Shown here in pieces: positions 7,306 through 15,699 of a stretch of DNA of 64,000 nucleotides. This stretch comes from Bradyrhizobium sp. 170 (GTDB lineage Bacteria; Pseudomonadota; Alphaproteobacteria; Rhizobiales; Xanthobacteraceae). The notes under the pieces are model-generated. The model was given only the letters and a program-made list of their open reading frames with translations. It had not been told where the DNA came from and did not search any database. Numbering within the stretch: the stretch's first letter is position 1; each line of letters opens with the position of its first letter. The position numbers and the translations under genes were made by a program. The DNA lies in contig NZ_CP064703.1 in the NCBI RefSeq assembly GCF_023101085.1, forward strand, positions 2,418,001 to 2,482,000. The letters run 5' to 3'.

Positions 7306-7572
7306 ATGTGCCGCAACATCAAGACCCTGTTCAATTTCGATCCCCCGGCTACCCACGCCGAAATCCATGCTTCCGCGCTGCAATTCGTCCGCAAGCTTTC
7401 CGGTTTCAATTCGCCGTCGCAGGCGAACGCCGAGGCGTTCAACCGCGCGGTTTCCGAAGTTTCCGACAGCGCACGGCGCCTGCTGGCCTCGCTGCAGACC
7501 AACGCCGCGCCGCGCGACCGCGAGGTCGAGGCCGAGAAGGCGAGGGAGCGCTCGCGGGCGAGGTTCGGCTAG
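7306..7572 (+). CDS. DUF2277 family protein
   Basis: 88 residues starting MCRNIKTLFNFDPPAT, the diagnostic start of DUF2277, followed by the helix EIHASALQFVRKLSGF and two further helices. Ribosome site GAGGAGAGAACC just before ATG. The family is a small all-helical cytosolic protein of unknown function; Cys2 and the adjoining basic residues are conserved in my recollection. Confidence 0.9.
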   Translation: MCRNIKTLFNFDPPATHAEIHASALQFVRKLSGFNSPSQANAEAFNRAVSEVSDSARRLLASLQTNAAPRDREVEAEKARERSRARFG

Positions 7573-7827
7573 GGACGTCGACTCACAGCGGATGTATCGA
7601 TCCTCTGCACCGCGGCCAGCGCACCCCAGCCCTGCCGCAGCCGACACGCGCGGGTGCAATGAGCGGGCCTAACGGTTGACGCTTGACCGACCTTCAAACA
7701 AGTCGATTCTCTTGTCGTGCGACGATCTCACAAACGCCCCAGGGCTGCTGTGCTCCTGCCTCCCTTCCGTCAAACCAGGATCGCCTCTTCCCTCAAGAAT
7801 TTGGAAGAACCGTCGGTGGAGGTACCA

Positions 7828-8460
7828 ATGTTATACTCGCAAAGCCCACCACTGACAGCCGATGAACCTTCGTCCGGCGGGCTTGCGCGCGATCCGGACG
7901 CCCGATTCGATCCGCGCATTGGCAGGCGGCGCATGAAGCCGTCGATCGATCCTCCCCATCACTACCGCTTCGGGGAGGGGCCGCTGGCGAGCGGCCGGCC
8001 GTCGATTGGCAGGCGAATACTCCGCACCCTTACCCGGTTCTCTATTGCGGTTCTCATCGGTGTCGGCGCCACGCTTGGCTGGCAGTCCTACGGTGATGCA
8101 GCAAAGGAGATGCTAATAGCCCAGGCTCCGGCGCTGGCCTGGGTGTTATCCGTTTCGACGACGAAGTCGCCAGTCGTGGCCGCAACTTCCGCTGACCCGA
8201 TGCGGCAGCTTGCGCCCTTGGCGTCCAATCTCGATGTCGTGCGGCGCAACGTAGAACAACTCGCTGCCAAGCAAGAACAGATGGCCCAGAACATTGCGGC
8301 ACTACGGGCTGTTCACGAGGACGTCAGACAGAAGATATCGTCAGCTCCTTCGGCCCCGGCCCCAGCCCAGCAGGCCGCCTCGATCCCGCAGCCCAAACCT
8401 CCGCAAGCCAAGATAGAATCTCGCCTGCCGCCTCCCGCCGGACCACAGCTCTCGCGCTGA
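7828..8460 (+). CDS. membrane-anchored coiled-coil hypothetical protein
   Basis: 210 residues from ATG 7828, chosen over an earlier frame-open start because GGTGGAGGTACCA precedes it. An N-terminal cytoplasmic region (about 80 residues) leads to one membrane segment (FSIAVLIGVGATLGWQSY, about residues 96-114), then a region with a coiled-coil heptad look (LDVVRRNVEQLAAKQEQMAQNIAAL) and a Pro/Ala-rich C-terminus. This protein type is frequent, often as several paralogues, in Bradyrhizobium genomes; function is unknown. Confidence 0.75.
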   Translation: MLYSQSPPLTADEPSSGGLARDPDARFDPRIGRRRMKPSIDPPHHYRFGEGPLASGRPSIGRRILRTLTRFSIAVLIGVGATLGWQSYGDAAKEMLIAQAPALAWVLSVSTTKSPVVAATSADPMRQLAPLASNLDVVRRNVEQLAAKQEQMAQNIAALRAVHEDVRQKISSAPSAPAPAQQAASIPQPKPPQAKIESRLPPPAGPQLSR

Positions 8461-8802
8461 CGGCCCAGATTGCCGGCGGCGAAATTGATCAACGTGACCC
8501 GGTCAACTCATGGCGACCGAACCTCCCGCCTCAGTTCACTTCGAGCTTCATCTTGAGGGGTTATCACCGCGCTCACGCAACATCGGTGGCGCTCTCCTCT
8601 GCGACCGTCGCTTCCAACGCGGGATGCGTGCCATGACTGCTGTTGGGCACGTTTGAGACATGCCGACCGGCTCTGAAGATGTCCGTTAATCGGGCAGACC
8701 GGAAGTGATCAGTATACTGTCAAAGCGACGCGAATGACCGGAACGAACATCAATAGCCTTGAGGACGCGGTTCCATGGGGTTTGGGCCTCTAAGGGGGCG
8801 CA
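8461..8802. other. gene-free intergenic stretch
   Basis: No supported coding frame. The text around 8680-8740 (GTCCGTTAATCGGGCAGACC) loosely resembles the stretch at 10640-10720, suggesting decayed remnants of a shared element. Nothing else identified. Confidence 0.4.
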
Positions 8803-9819
8803 TCATCTAGTTTTTCGCGCCAGCACGATGCTCATTCCAGCCGGCGCGGCGCCGTATTGAACTTCGATGTCTGCGAAACCGGCGTCCTCGAGCCAGCTGC
8901 GGTGCTCGCGCTCCGTATAGGCCTGGCCGGCGTCATAAATGCTGAGGAAGATGAGGTTCATTGCGACAGCCGCGACAGGTTCGAGCCGGCTGTCCTGCAG
9001 GATGTGGCCAACGATGATGAGCAGGCCGCCCGGCTCGATTGCCTCGCCAACATTGTGCAGCGCGCGGCGCGCCTCATCGGGCCCCAGCACCTGGATCAGA
9101 TTGCGCAGCACGGCGACATCGAAGCGCCCTTCGGGCGCGCATGCCAGCACGTCGGCCGCGCGCACCTGTACGCGGTCTGTCATGCCCGCCTCCTCGACGA
9201 ACAATCGCGCAATTTCGGCGACCCGCGGCAGCTCAAACACTGTCGCGCGCAGATCGCGGCAATTCTGGCAAGCAGCAATAGCCAGCCCCCCTGAGCCGCC
9301 GCCGACGTCCATAAGATGTCGGAGACCAGTGAAGCTGCAGCTTGCAGCCAGCTGGCGGCCGGTCGCCAGCGCCGCCGGATGGAGGCCGCGAAAGAAGGCG
9401 GCAAGCTCGGCATCCGACATTGCTGCGAAGTCATGCTTTTTGTGGGGTGCGCCGTCGCGGATCGACTGGCCTGCCGTGAGAGCCGCACTCCAAAGATCGG
9501 AGTACAGCTCATGCGCGCCGCCGAGATAAGTCGACCGGCCGCGCACGAGATAGAGATCGCTCTCGGGCGTGTTGGCGAACTGATCGTCTTCAATCCTCAG
9601 CAACTCGGCATTGACCAACGCGTATAGCAGCGGTCGAAGCTTCTCCTGAGGAACATCTAACGCTTCCGCCAGCCTTGCGCTGCTCATCGGCCCGTCCTTG
9701 AGCGGGGTAAAGACGTCGAGCTGCATCCCGGCCAGCATCGCCATCGAAGGATAGACGCCGTAGACATGCCGAAAGAATGTCTTCGGTTCGATCTTCCCCT
9801 GTTCCGGCTGTGACGCCAT
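8803..9819 (-). CDS. SAM-dependent methyltransferase, O-methyltransferase family 2 type
   Basis: 338 residues. N-terminal winged-helix dimerisation region (about 15-95: MAMLAGMQLDVFTPL, LAEALDVPQEKLRPLLYAL), then a Rossmann domain with the SAM loop DVGGGSGG at 171-178, an acidic residue at the end of strand 2 (VFELPRV) and GGLLIIVGHIL later. The domain order matches plant-type O-methyltransferases and bacterial hydroxyneurosporene or BchU-like enzymes. The catalytic His of classical family 2 enzymes is not obvious, so the acceptor cannot be named. The next gene on the same strand (cupin) is 140 bases upstream; co-transcription is possible. Confidence 0.85.
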   Translation of the reverse strand: MASQPEQGKIEPKTFFRHVYGVYPSMAMLAGMQLDVFTPLKDGPMSSARLAEALDVPQEKLRPLLYALVNAELLRIEDDQFANTPESDLYLVRGRSTYLGGAHELYSDLWSAALTAGQSIRDGAPHKKHDFAAMSDAELAAFFRGLHPAALATGRQLAASCSFTGLRHLMDVGGGSGGLAIAACQNCRDLRATVFELPRVAEIARLFVEEAGMTDRVQVRAADVLACAPEGRFDVAVLRNLIQVLGPDEARRALHNVGEAIEPGGLLIIVGHILQDSRLEPVAAVAMNLIFLSIYDAGQAYTEREHRSWLEDAGFADIEVQYGAAPAGMSIVLARKTR

Positions 9820-9961
9820 AGCATTTTCCCCTTGAATGGTAAGGTGCTCACATCACCTTCGAACCCCAGCAATTAGCTCGTTGGCGGTCTACATACCTCG
9901 GATGGTGCCTCGTTGAATACGCCATCCCACCAGCAATTGGTCTCTTACGAAGAAACAACCC

Positions 9962-10369
9962 TTAAGCCTTCAGGTTCGTGATCCGCATAATTCCAACCAC
10001 GTTCCCGTCATTGAACGCTTGCTCATTCGTACCTTTGTCGCAGGTCCAAACGAAATTTTTCTTGGCCGTAAAGGTCTTTCCTTCCTGCTCGATCCGAAGC
10101 TCCCCTTCAGTGATATGGCAGACCATGGCGTTCATCATTGGGGGGCCGGCAGTCTTCGATCCCGGCTGCATGATGACGTCGAGCATAGAGACAGTCTTGA
10201 ACCCGGGGATGAGGGATGGTGTCTCGCCATCGTAAGCACGCACCACGACACCGGGCCACGGCGTCGTATCCTTGTAGCCCGTGGCTTGGGCGGCGGCGGG
10301 CTTCATCATGGCCGCCGAAGCCGCTGCCAACCCGATTCCCAGTGCTGACCTTCGATCGATCTTGTTCAT
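9962..10369 (-). CDS. exported cupin-domain protein
   Basis: 135 residues. The N-terminus MNKIDRRSALGIGLAAASAA has a twin-arginine look (RRSALG) with cleavage after AAAQ near residue 28. The rest is a single cupin beta-barrel: GFKTVSMLDVIMQPGSKTAG, MNAMVCHITEGELRIEQEG split around the turn, and FVWTCDKGTNEQAFNDGN. Classical metal ligands (HxH) are largely missing, so it may not be a metalloenzyme. Likely periplasmic; function unknown. Confidence 0.75.
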   Translation of the reverse strand: MNKIDRRSALGIGLAAASAAMMKPAAAQATGYKDTTPWPGVVVRAYDGETPSLIPGFKTVSMLDVIMQPGSKTAGPPMMNAMVCHITEGELRIEQEGKTFTAKKNFVWTCDKGTNEQAFNDGNVVGIMRITNLKA

Positions 10370-10843
10370 CGTTTTCTCCCGAGGTTACGCAACGAGCCGC
10401 CGCAGAAGCGGCGCGCACTTCGTGGTGAATGGTGCTGCGAAACCGAAAAATGGGTCGGTCTCTTAGGAGGGTGCGCCTGCCGATGGCACCACTGCTGCTC
10501 GTTCGCCCCGAACGGCGATTTCGGCACGTCCCGCTTCGACGGCAACTACATTCTACGCCATCGGACGTGCGAGAGAAACAGCTGGTCCACCCGAAGAACC
10601 GATTGGCCTGCTGTCCGGAGTCGGCCACCGCGGCTTCCAGCAATGTCCGTTCATGACGGCACTTTTCGGACCTCACGCGATGTCCGACGTGAGTCCGTAA
10701 TGCGCATCAAAGCGGAAGTCCGCCAACCACTTGGATTTATGGGTTCATGGCCGCCCGGTTCCGGCGCGGCGTGATGCGCCTCACGGTGCGGCGCGGCGGT
10801 GGCTTCCATGATGGCATCGGATGTTAGCCATCGGAGCACTGCC
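10370..10843. other. gene-free stretch with possible decayed element
   Basis: Short open frames exist on both strands but none shows a family pattern or ribosome site. The section 10640-10730 (AATGTCCGTTCATGACGGCA, GTCCGACGTGAGTCCG, GCGGAAGTCCGCC) has a repetitive character that I associate with degenerate intergenic elements in this genus. No complete element seen. Confidence 0.4.
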
Positions 10844-11065
10844 ATGGATCAGGCCAAGCGGTTGAAGCTCGCCGCCGTTTTCTTCACCATCTTCTGGATC
10901 GGCGGGATGTTGTGGTGGAGCGGCGAGTATCATCCCGCCTACATCATCCTTCTTGCCGTTTGCGGGGCCATCGGAGGCTATCTCTGGTACCTCGCCATGC
11001 GCTGGGTATTTCAGCACATGCACCTGCTCAACGGCGATCATGGCGGCGGCCGGGAGACGCCATGA
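10844..11065 (+). CDS. small two-helix membrane protein
   Basis: 73 residues from ATG 10844, preceded by GGAG at a seven-base spacing; an earlier in-frame ATG lacks this. Two membrane helices: about 8-25 (KLAAVFFTIFWIGGMLWW) and 31-52 (PAYIILLAVCGAIGGYLWYL), ending with a His/Gly-rich tail (QHMHLLNGDHGGGRE). No family recognised. Isolated, followed by the frameshifted gene. Confidence 0.65.
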   Translation: MDQAKRLKLAAVFFTIFWIGGMLWWSGEYHPAYIILLAVCGAIGGYLWYLAMRWVFQHMHLLNGDHGGGRETP

Positions 11066-11130
11066 GGCGGTGACGCCTTCGTCGACTGCTGTTAATTTCC
11101 TTCATACATGATGAGCCGGGCAGGTTGGCC

Positions 11131-11543
11131 ATGCGAGCTCTCGCCGTTCTTGCATTCGTCCTGATTTCCTCCACGGCCTTTGCCGCGACATCAGAAAGAT
11201 TCGGCCGGGGCGGCTGGTACAGGGATTTCCAGCCGGAGATCGAGCGCGCCAATCCACTGGCGAACTGTTTCGCATCAAGGGCCACTGCCAGTCGAACTGC
11301 ACGTTGTTCCTGGGCCTGCGCAATGTCTGCGTCGAGCGCAGCGCCACGCTGTTGTTCCACGCCGGCCACGACCGCCAGCGCAATATCCATGTGGCCCATA
11401 CGCAGCGGATGCTAAGCGCTTACAATGCGAAACTGCGCAAGTATCTCATTGACAATCACTACATGGAGACGCTGGCGTTTCACACCATTCCGGGCAGCAC
11501 GATCATCGACCGCTTCGGCTACCGGGAATGTCCGCGCCAGTAG
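11131..11543 (+). pseudogene. exported conserved protein, frameshifted
   Basis: The 5' part (ATG 11131) encodes a signal peptide MRALAVLAFVLISSTAFA and about 27 further residues (RGGWYRDFQPEIERAN). The 3' part, in a different frame, encodes GELFRIKGHCQSNCTLFLGL through HAGHDRQRN and ends FGYRECPRQ. Joined, the two give a full-length conserved hypothetical of a type I recognise in Bradyrhizobium (secreted, with a C-x3-C pair in GHCQSNC). The switch from one frame to the other falls around 11250-11262 and corresponds to loss of one base (or gain of two). Either a recent inactivation or a sequencing error. Confidence 0.75.
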
Positions 11544-11556
11544 AAGCTCACCACGA

Positions 11557-12729
11557 TCAGCCCGCGTCCCACTTCACCGGCAGATTGAGCAATCCGCGAA
11601 ACGCCCAGCCGCCGATCCGCACCGGTTCGCGCTCGTCCAGCCGCAATCCCTTCAGCCGCGCAAACGTGCTCGGCAGCGCGACGTCGGCCACCATGGCGCG
11701 GGAGGCAAACGCGCCAGCGCAGTAATGCGGACCGGCGCCGAAGGCGATGCTCTTCTGGGTGTCGCGGGTGATGTCGAACCGATCCGGCTCGGCAAAGCAG
11801 GCCTCGTCGCGATTGGCCGAGCCGAACATGAAGAACACGCGGTCTTCCGGCTCGAAGTCAATGCCGGCATATGACCATGGCTTTGCCACCCGGCGCGGCG
11901 ACATCTGGATCGGCGCGATCCAGCGCGCATATTCCTCGAACGCGTCGAGCCACTTTGCCTTGCCGTCCTGAACCAGCGCGAGCTGATCGGGATGCGTCAG
12001 CAATGCCCAGGTCGCGCCTGCTATCGCATCGCGCGGCTCGTTCTGGCCGCCCGAAATCGCAAGCTTGATGTTGGCGCGGATGCTTTCCATGTTCTGGCCT
12101 GAAGCCAGCAGAACGCTCAGGATCGAGGTGTTCGGATGTTTTTTCACCACCGGAATCATGTCGTCGATCGCGGCATCGATGGCTGATGTCGCCGCATGGC
12201 AGCGCGCTTCGACTTCCTTGTTGCCGGTGTAGTTGGCGATGCCGTCGATCATCGCCTGCGACCACGCGTCCATGTCCTGATAGCGCATGTTGGTCAAGCC
12301 AGTGACGTCCTTCAGGCATTCGGCCGACAGCGGCAGCGCCAGCGCCTTGCAGAGATCGGCTGCGCCTTTCGGCACCAACTCGTCGAGGATGCGGTCGGCG
12401 TGGGCCTGAAACTGCCGGACCCAGGTGTCGCGCACCGTGCGCGGCGATACGGCGGGAAACATCGCCTGCCGCTCCGTCATGTGCGCATCGCCATCCTTGC
12501 GCATCATGTTGTGGCCCATCAGCACATTCATCAGCCCGTTCGGCTGGTGCGAGGAGAACACGTCGATGCGCTTCTCCTGGGTGAAGATGTCGTCGCGGCG
12601 GGTGAACACGGTGGAGCCGAGTTGCGGCACGAACGCGATCGGCACTTCCTTTCGCATCTTCGCCAGCGCGGGATAGGGATCGGCCCAGAAGCTCGATACG
12701 TCGATATCGAAATGCGGGGCATTGGACAT
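11557..12729 (-). CDS. cytochrome P450
   Basis: 390 residues, a typical bacterial class I length without a reductase domain. Heme-binding loop FGAGPHYCAGAF with Cys337; K-helix motif E-E-Y-A-R (ExxR); PERF-like segment FAEPDRFDITR. The I-helix reads SGGQNEPRDAIAGATWAL, so the usual A-G-x-x-T with its proton-relay Thr is replaced by GG-x-N-E. It needs separate ferredoxin and reductase partners, none of which is nearby. The SDR gene lies 7 bases upstream on the same strand, indicating one transcript and a shared substrate pathway, perhaps alcohol oxidation after hydroxylation. Substrate unknown. Confidence 0.95.
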   Translation of the reverse strand: MSNAPHFDIDVSSFWADPYPALAKMRKEVPIAFVPQLGSTVFTRRDDIFTQEKRIDVFSSHQPNGLMNVLMGHNMMRKDGDAHMTERQAMFPAVSPRTVRDTWVRQFQAHADRILDELVPKGAADLCKALALPLSAECLKDVTGLTNMRYQDMDAWSQAMIDGIANYTGNKEVEARCHAATSAIDAAIDDMIPVVKKHPNTSILSVLLASGQNMESIRANIKLAISGGQNEPRDAIAGATWALLTHPDQLALVQDGKAKWLDAFEEYARWIAPIQMSPRRVAKPWSYAGIDFEPEDRVFFMFGSANRDEACFAEPDRFDITRDTQKSIAFGAGPHYCAGAFASRAMVADVALPSTFARLKGLRLDEREPVRIGGWAFRGLLNLPVKWDAG

Positions 12730-12736
12730 GTTGCGC

Positions 12737-13504
12737 TCACACCGCCCGATAGCCGCCGTCGACCATCACGATCGATCCGGAGACATAGGCCGAAAGATCG
12801 GAAGCGAGGAAGATCGCGGGGCCGACGATGTCTTCCGCGGTGCCGGCGCGGCCCAGCGGGGTATGATCCATGAAGGTCTTCACCAGGTCCGGATTGTTGG
12901 CGCGGGCATTGGCGTTCAGTGGTGTCGCGATGAAGCCGGGGCCGATCGCGTTGACGCGGACGCCTTCCTTGCCGAGTTCGGCGGCGAGCGCCTTGGTGAA
13001 GCCGAGCACGCCGTGCTTGGACGCGGTATAGGCCGGCGAGCTCGGCGTGCGCACGTGCACAAAGGACTGGATCGAGCCGATATTGACGATACGTCCCTTG
13101 CTGGCGCGCAACGGCGCGAGGAACGCATGTGTCACGTTGAAGACACCGGTGAGGTTGATCGCGATGATGTCTTCCCAGTCGTTGATCACGGCTTCGGCTG
13201 CGCCCAGCATGCCGTTGCGGCGGACGATGCCGGCATTGTTGACAAGGATCGAGACCTGTCCGACCTTGTCGGCGATTTGCTTCGCCATCGCGACACAGTC
13301 CTCGCGCCTGGCGACATCGAGCGGAAAGCTGTCCGCGCTGCCGCCGTCGTCGCGGATTTCCTTCGCCGCTTCCGCCGCCGCCTTCTCATCCCTGTCGAGC
13401 AGCACCACGCGCGCGCCCTCGCGGGCGTAGCCGATCGCGATCGCGCGTCCGATGCCGGAGCCTGCACCGGTGATGACGGCGATGTGATTTTGGAGAAGGG
13501 GCAT
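12737..13504 (-). CDS. short-chain dehydrogenase/reductase
   Basis: 255 residues from ATG 13504, preceded by GAGGAACGCC. Cofactor loop TGAGSGIG (12-19), NNAG (89-92), catalytic Ser144, Tyr159 and Lys163 (SPAYTASK) and the C-terminal VDGGY are all present: a classical SDR. Asp37-type acidic residue in LLDRDE after strand 2 suggests NAD(H) preference. It is transcribed just before the P450 gene (7-base gap), so it probably oxidises or reduces a P450 substrate or product. The long in-frame upstream extension is not used; it runs into a family B repeat. Confidence 0.9.
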   Translation of the reverse strand: MPLLQNHIAVITGAGSGIGRAIAIGYAREGARVVLLDRDEKAAAEAAKEIRDDGGSADSFPLDVARREDCVAMAKQIADKVGQVSILVNNAGIVRRNGMLGAAEAVINDWEDIIAINLTGVFNVTHAFLAPLRASKGRIVNIGSIQSFVHVRTPSSPAYTASKHGVLGFTKALAAELGKEGVRVNAIGPGFIATPLNANARANNPDLVKTFMDHTPLGRAGTAEDIVGPAIFLASDLSAYVSGSIVMVDGGYRAV

Positions 13505-13576
13505 GCGGCGTTCCTCTGCTTTTGATTTTGGCGGAGGATAGCAAGCGTGTCCGTTAGTACAAGGTGGTGCGTGTCC

Positions 13577-13656
13577 GTAGGATGGGTAGAGCGCAGCGAA
13601 ACCCATCGATTGGTGCCGATGAGCAAAATGATGGGTATCGCTCCCACCCATCCTAC
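13577..13656. repeat. dispersed palindromic element, family B copy 1
   Basis: GTAGGATGGGTAGAGCGCAG...GATGGGTATCGC...CCCACCCATCCTAC; arms are inverted. Second copy at 14845-14925. It sits 33 bases from family A copy 2. Confidence 0.85.
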
Positions 13657-13689
13657 GGAACCATACCGACGCTACAGCTTGCAGGTAAT

Positions 13690-13838
13690 GTAGCCCGGAT
13701 GGAGCGCAGCGAAATCCGGGGACCGGCCTTACCCGGACAGGCTTCCCCGGATTGCGCGGAGCCTGTCATCACAGTGCGAGCGCAATTGCGCTCGTCGCTG
13801 GGCGCATTCGCGCGACCCGTTGGCTCCCTCCGGGCTAC
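13690..13838. repeat. dispersed palindromic element, family A copy 2
   Basis: Left arm GTAGCCCGGATGGAGCGCAG and right arm ending CTCCCTCCGGGCTAC. The interior is longer than in other copies and includes AGTGCGAGCGCAATTGCGCT. Ends 9 bases from the stop of the 13847-14101 gene. Confidence 0.85.
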
Positions 13839-13846
13839 GAAAGAAA

Positions 13847-14101
13847 TCAGAGCGAGCAGGTGCCGTTGCGCAAGAGGCCGTCCTTGAAGACCAGCGCGTC
13901 GCCGAAGGTCGGCACTTCCGAACCTACGATCACCGTGTAATTCCCGGGATACGGCGCGGTCGGGATGCTCTGGTCCCAGATCTGGCAGAAGCCGGAATCC
14001 TGCCAGCGGATCAGATGATACGAGGCCTGCGCCGGACTCGACGCGGCAAGTGCGGTAAAGCCGATGCCGGCAACGGCGCAGAGGGCAAAAATACGACGCA
14101 T
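13847..14101 (-). CDS. small exported conserved hypothetical protein
   Basis: 84 residues from ATG 14101. Signal peptide MRRIFALCAVAGIGFTALAA with cleavage after AQA near residue 26; the mature part SYHLIRWQDSGFCQIWDQSI... ends NGTCSL, with two cysteines. I recognise the block WQDSGFCQIWD as recurring in Bradyrhizobium small secreted proteins; function unknown. An upstream extension in the same frame lacks sense. The 3' end is next to a family A repeat. Confidence 0.75.
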   Translation of the reverse strand: MRRIFALCAVAGIGFTALAASSPAQASYHLIRWQDSGFCQIWDQSIPTAPYPGNYTVIVGSEVPTFGDALVFKDGLLRNGTCSL

Positions 14102-14288
14102 CTTCAATCTCCGGTTTGAACACGGGCTCTCGCGCCCGGTTACCGGTTGAGTAGCGGGCAAGGCGAGAAGGTTCAAAGGCGCCAAGCGCGAGCTGGAATG
14201 GGTTAGCGAAATCCTCAACCGCTGTTATGATTCAGGCCCGGCCGCGGGACGATGCCAATGCCAATGTCAGGGTTGAAGGAGACGAAGC

Positions 14289-14837
14289 ATGACGCAAGCA
14301 GCAACCCCATGGCGTGCGTTGAGCCCGCGCAGCCGCGCAAGCGCCGTGCTGACCGTGCTGTGCGCGGTAGCCGCATTGTCGTTTCCATCGGGCGGATCGC
14401 CCGCCGCCGCGCCGATCGCGGTGGCGGTGGCGGATTTCGATTATTTCGACACCTCGGGCGAGGTCGTGGACCAGAGCGCGGAGCATCGCGCCCGCGTGGC
14501 GTCGTTTGCAAAATTGCTGCGCGATAATCTGGCGGCCCAGGGCGATTATCGCGTGGTGCCGATCGAATGCCCCGATCATCCCTGCACCGCCACCAGCATG
14601 TCGCAGGAGGTTTTCATCGCCGCCGCGCGCCGGGCCGGCGCCCGGCTCGTGGTCTATGGCGGCATCCGCAAGATGAGCACGCTGGTGCAATGGGGCGAAA
14701 TCCAGCTGCTCGATCTCGAAGCCGAGAAATTGTTGATGCAGCGAACGGTGACGTTCCGCGGCGACAACGATGCCGCCTATCGCCATGCGGCGAATTTCGT
14801 CGGCGATCAGCTGAAGGAAACCATGCCGAAGCCGTAA
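14289..14837 (+). CDS. exported protein of DUF3280/DUF2380 type
   Basis: 182 residues; ATG preceded by GAAGGAGACGAAGC. An N-terminal signal or anchor (about 17-42) precedes a domain beginning PIAVAVADFDYFDTSGEVVD and containing AEHRARVASFAKLLRDNL, then C-x4-C (ECPDHPC) and ARLVVYGGIRKMSTLVQWGEI. This arrangement matches a family of about 170-residue uncharacterised exported proteins (DUF3280, also labelled DUF2380) that resemble components estimating sums of ligands such as TolB-like N-terminal domains. Function unknown. Confidence 0.75.
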   Translation: MTQAATPWRALSPRSRASAVLTVLCAVAALSFPSGGSPAAAPIAVAVADFDYFDTSGEVVDQSAEHRARVASFAKLLRDNLAAQGDYRVVPIECPDHPCTATSMSQEVFIAAARRAGARLVVYGGIRKMSTLVQWGEIQLLDLEAEKLLMQRTVTFRGDNDAAYRHAANFVGDQLKETMPKP

Positions 14838-14844
14838 GCGGTCC

Positions 14845-14925
14845 GTAGGATGGGTAGAGCGCAGCGAAACCCATCGATCGGCTCGCGAGGAAGCGATGGG
14901 TATCGCTTCGCTCCACCCATCCTAC
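14845..14925. repeat. dispersed palindromic element, family B copy 2
   Basis: Near-identical to 13577-13656. Its right arm (CCACCCATCCTAC) read on the minus strand starts GTAGGATGGG, and the TAG at 14922-14924 is the stop codon of the RidA-family gene. Confidence 0.85.
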
Positions 14926-15311
14926 GCCTTCGCCAGCGACGCAACAGCTTCGATCTCGATCAGCATTTTCGGATCCGGCAGCGCCTGCACCACGCAGGTG
15001 GTGCGGGCGGGGTAGGGCGCGGGCCCGAACGCCGATGCATACAGCACGTTCATCGTGGCGACGTCGGATGCGCGCGTCAGCAGCACGTTGACCTTGACGA
15101 GATCGCGAAACGTCGCGCCGGCCTCGCCGAGCACGCGCTTGATGTTGGCGACGACGAAGCCGAACTGCGCCTCGAAACCATCCGCCAACGCGCCCTTGTC
15201 GTCAAAACCCGGAATGCCCGAGATGAACAGCAGGTCGCCGGTGCGCGTGGCGAAGGAGAGCGGCGGGGACTTGATGCCGGCGGGCGGCGCGAAGTGCTGG
15301 ATCGGGGCCAT
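14922..15311 (-). CDS. RidA/YjgF-family protein
   Basis: 129 residues with the family pattern: FATRTGDLLFISGIPGFDD near residues 20-38, the conserved core NIKRVLGEAGATFRDLVKVN, ARTTCVVQALPDPKM with the Arg that binds substrate carboxylate, and IEIEAVASL at the end. RidA proteins hydrolyse reactive enamine/imine intermediates from PLP enzymes; subgroup members may have other roles. The stop codon is provided by a family B repeat. Upstream lies a strong hairpin (15352-15383). Confidence 0.9.
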   Translation of the reverse strand: MAPIQHFAPPAGIKSPPLSFATRTGDLLFISGIPGFDDKGALADGFEAQFGFVVANIKRVLGEAGATFRDLVKVNVLLTRASDVATMNVLYASAFGPAPYPARTTCVVQALPDPKMLIEIEAVASLAKA

Positions 15312-15699
15312 GGGACACCTTTATGAACGGGTTCGGTGCCTTGAACGTAACGCGCCGCTGCCTCGCTGGAAAGGCAGCGGCGCGGCGCTTGCGACCCGCC
15401 GATAGGATTGGAAAAGCCTGGTGCCGGTACGAGGAGATCCCCGGACGAGGTACTAGCGCAAGATGGTCGCGGCGAAGGTAATGCAGTTCACAGGCGCGAT
15501 AAGTTTCGTTCGCTTGTGCACGTTTTCCACATCGGCATCCGACAGATTTTGATGAAATTGTGTCATGCTCGCCGTCATGTGCCGGCTGCGCGGGCCATCA
15601 ATGCGCTTTTCCCATCCAGCCGATGAGGTACAATCAGCCCGTCACGACTCAAATTGGCGCCGCACGCTGGCCTGCCAAATTTCCCTGGAGAAAATATCC
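15312..15699. other. intergenic stretch with a perfect 12-base-pair hairpin at 15352-15383
   Basis: The stem GCGCCGCTGCCT / AGGCAGCGGCGC has an 8-base loop. It lies about 40 bases upstream of the RidA-family start on the minus strand and would fall in its leader or promoter. No U-run follows on either strand. The remaining ~300 bases up to the next gene show no supported feature. Confidence 0.5.

Noticed and set aside
6936..7502. 188-residue version of the DUF2188 gene
   Set aside because: The part before MTHVTYK lacks family resemblance and overlaps the convergent DUF2277 coding region.
8480..8495. TTGATCAA near 8484 as a FixK/Fnr-type site
   Set aside because: Lacks the four-base spacer of TTGAT-N4-ATCAA and no gene starts within 300 bases downstream.
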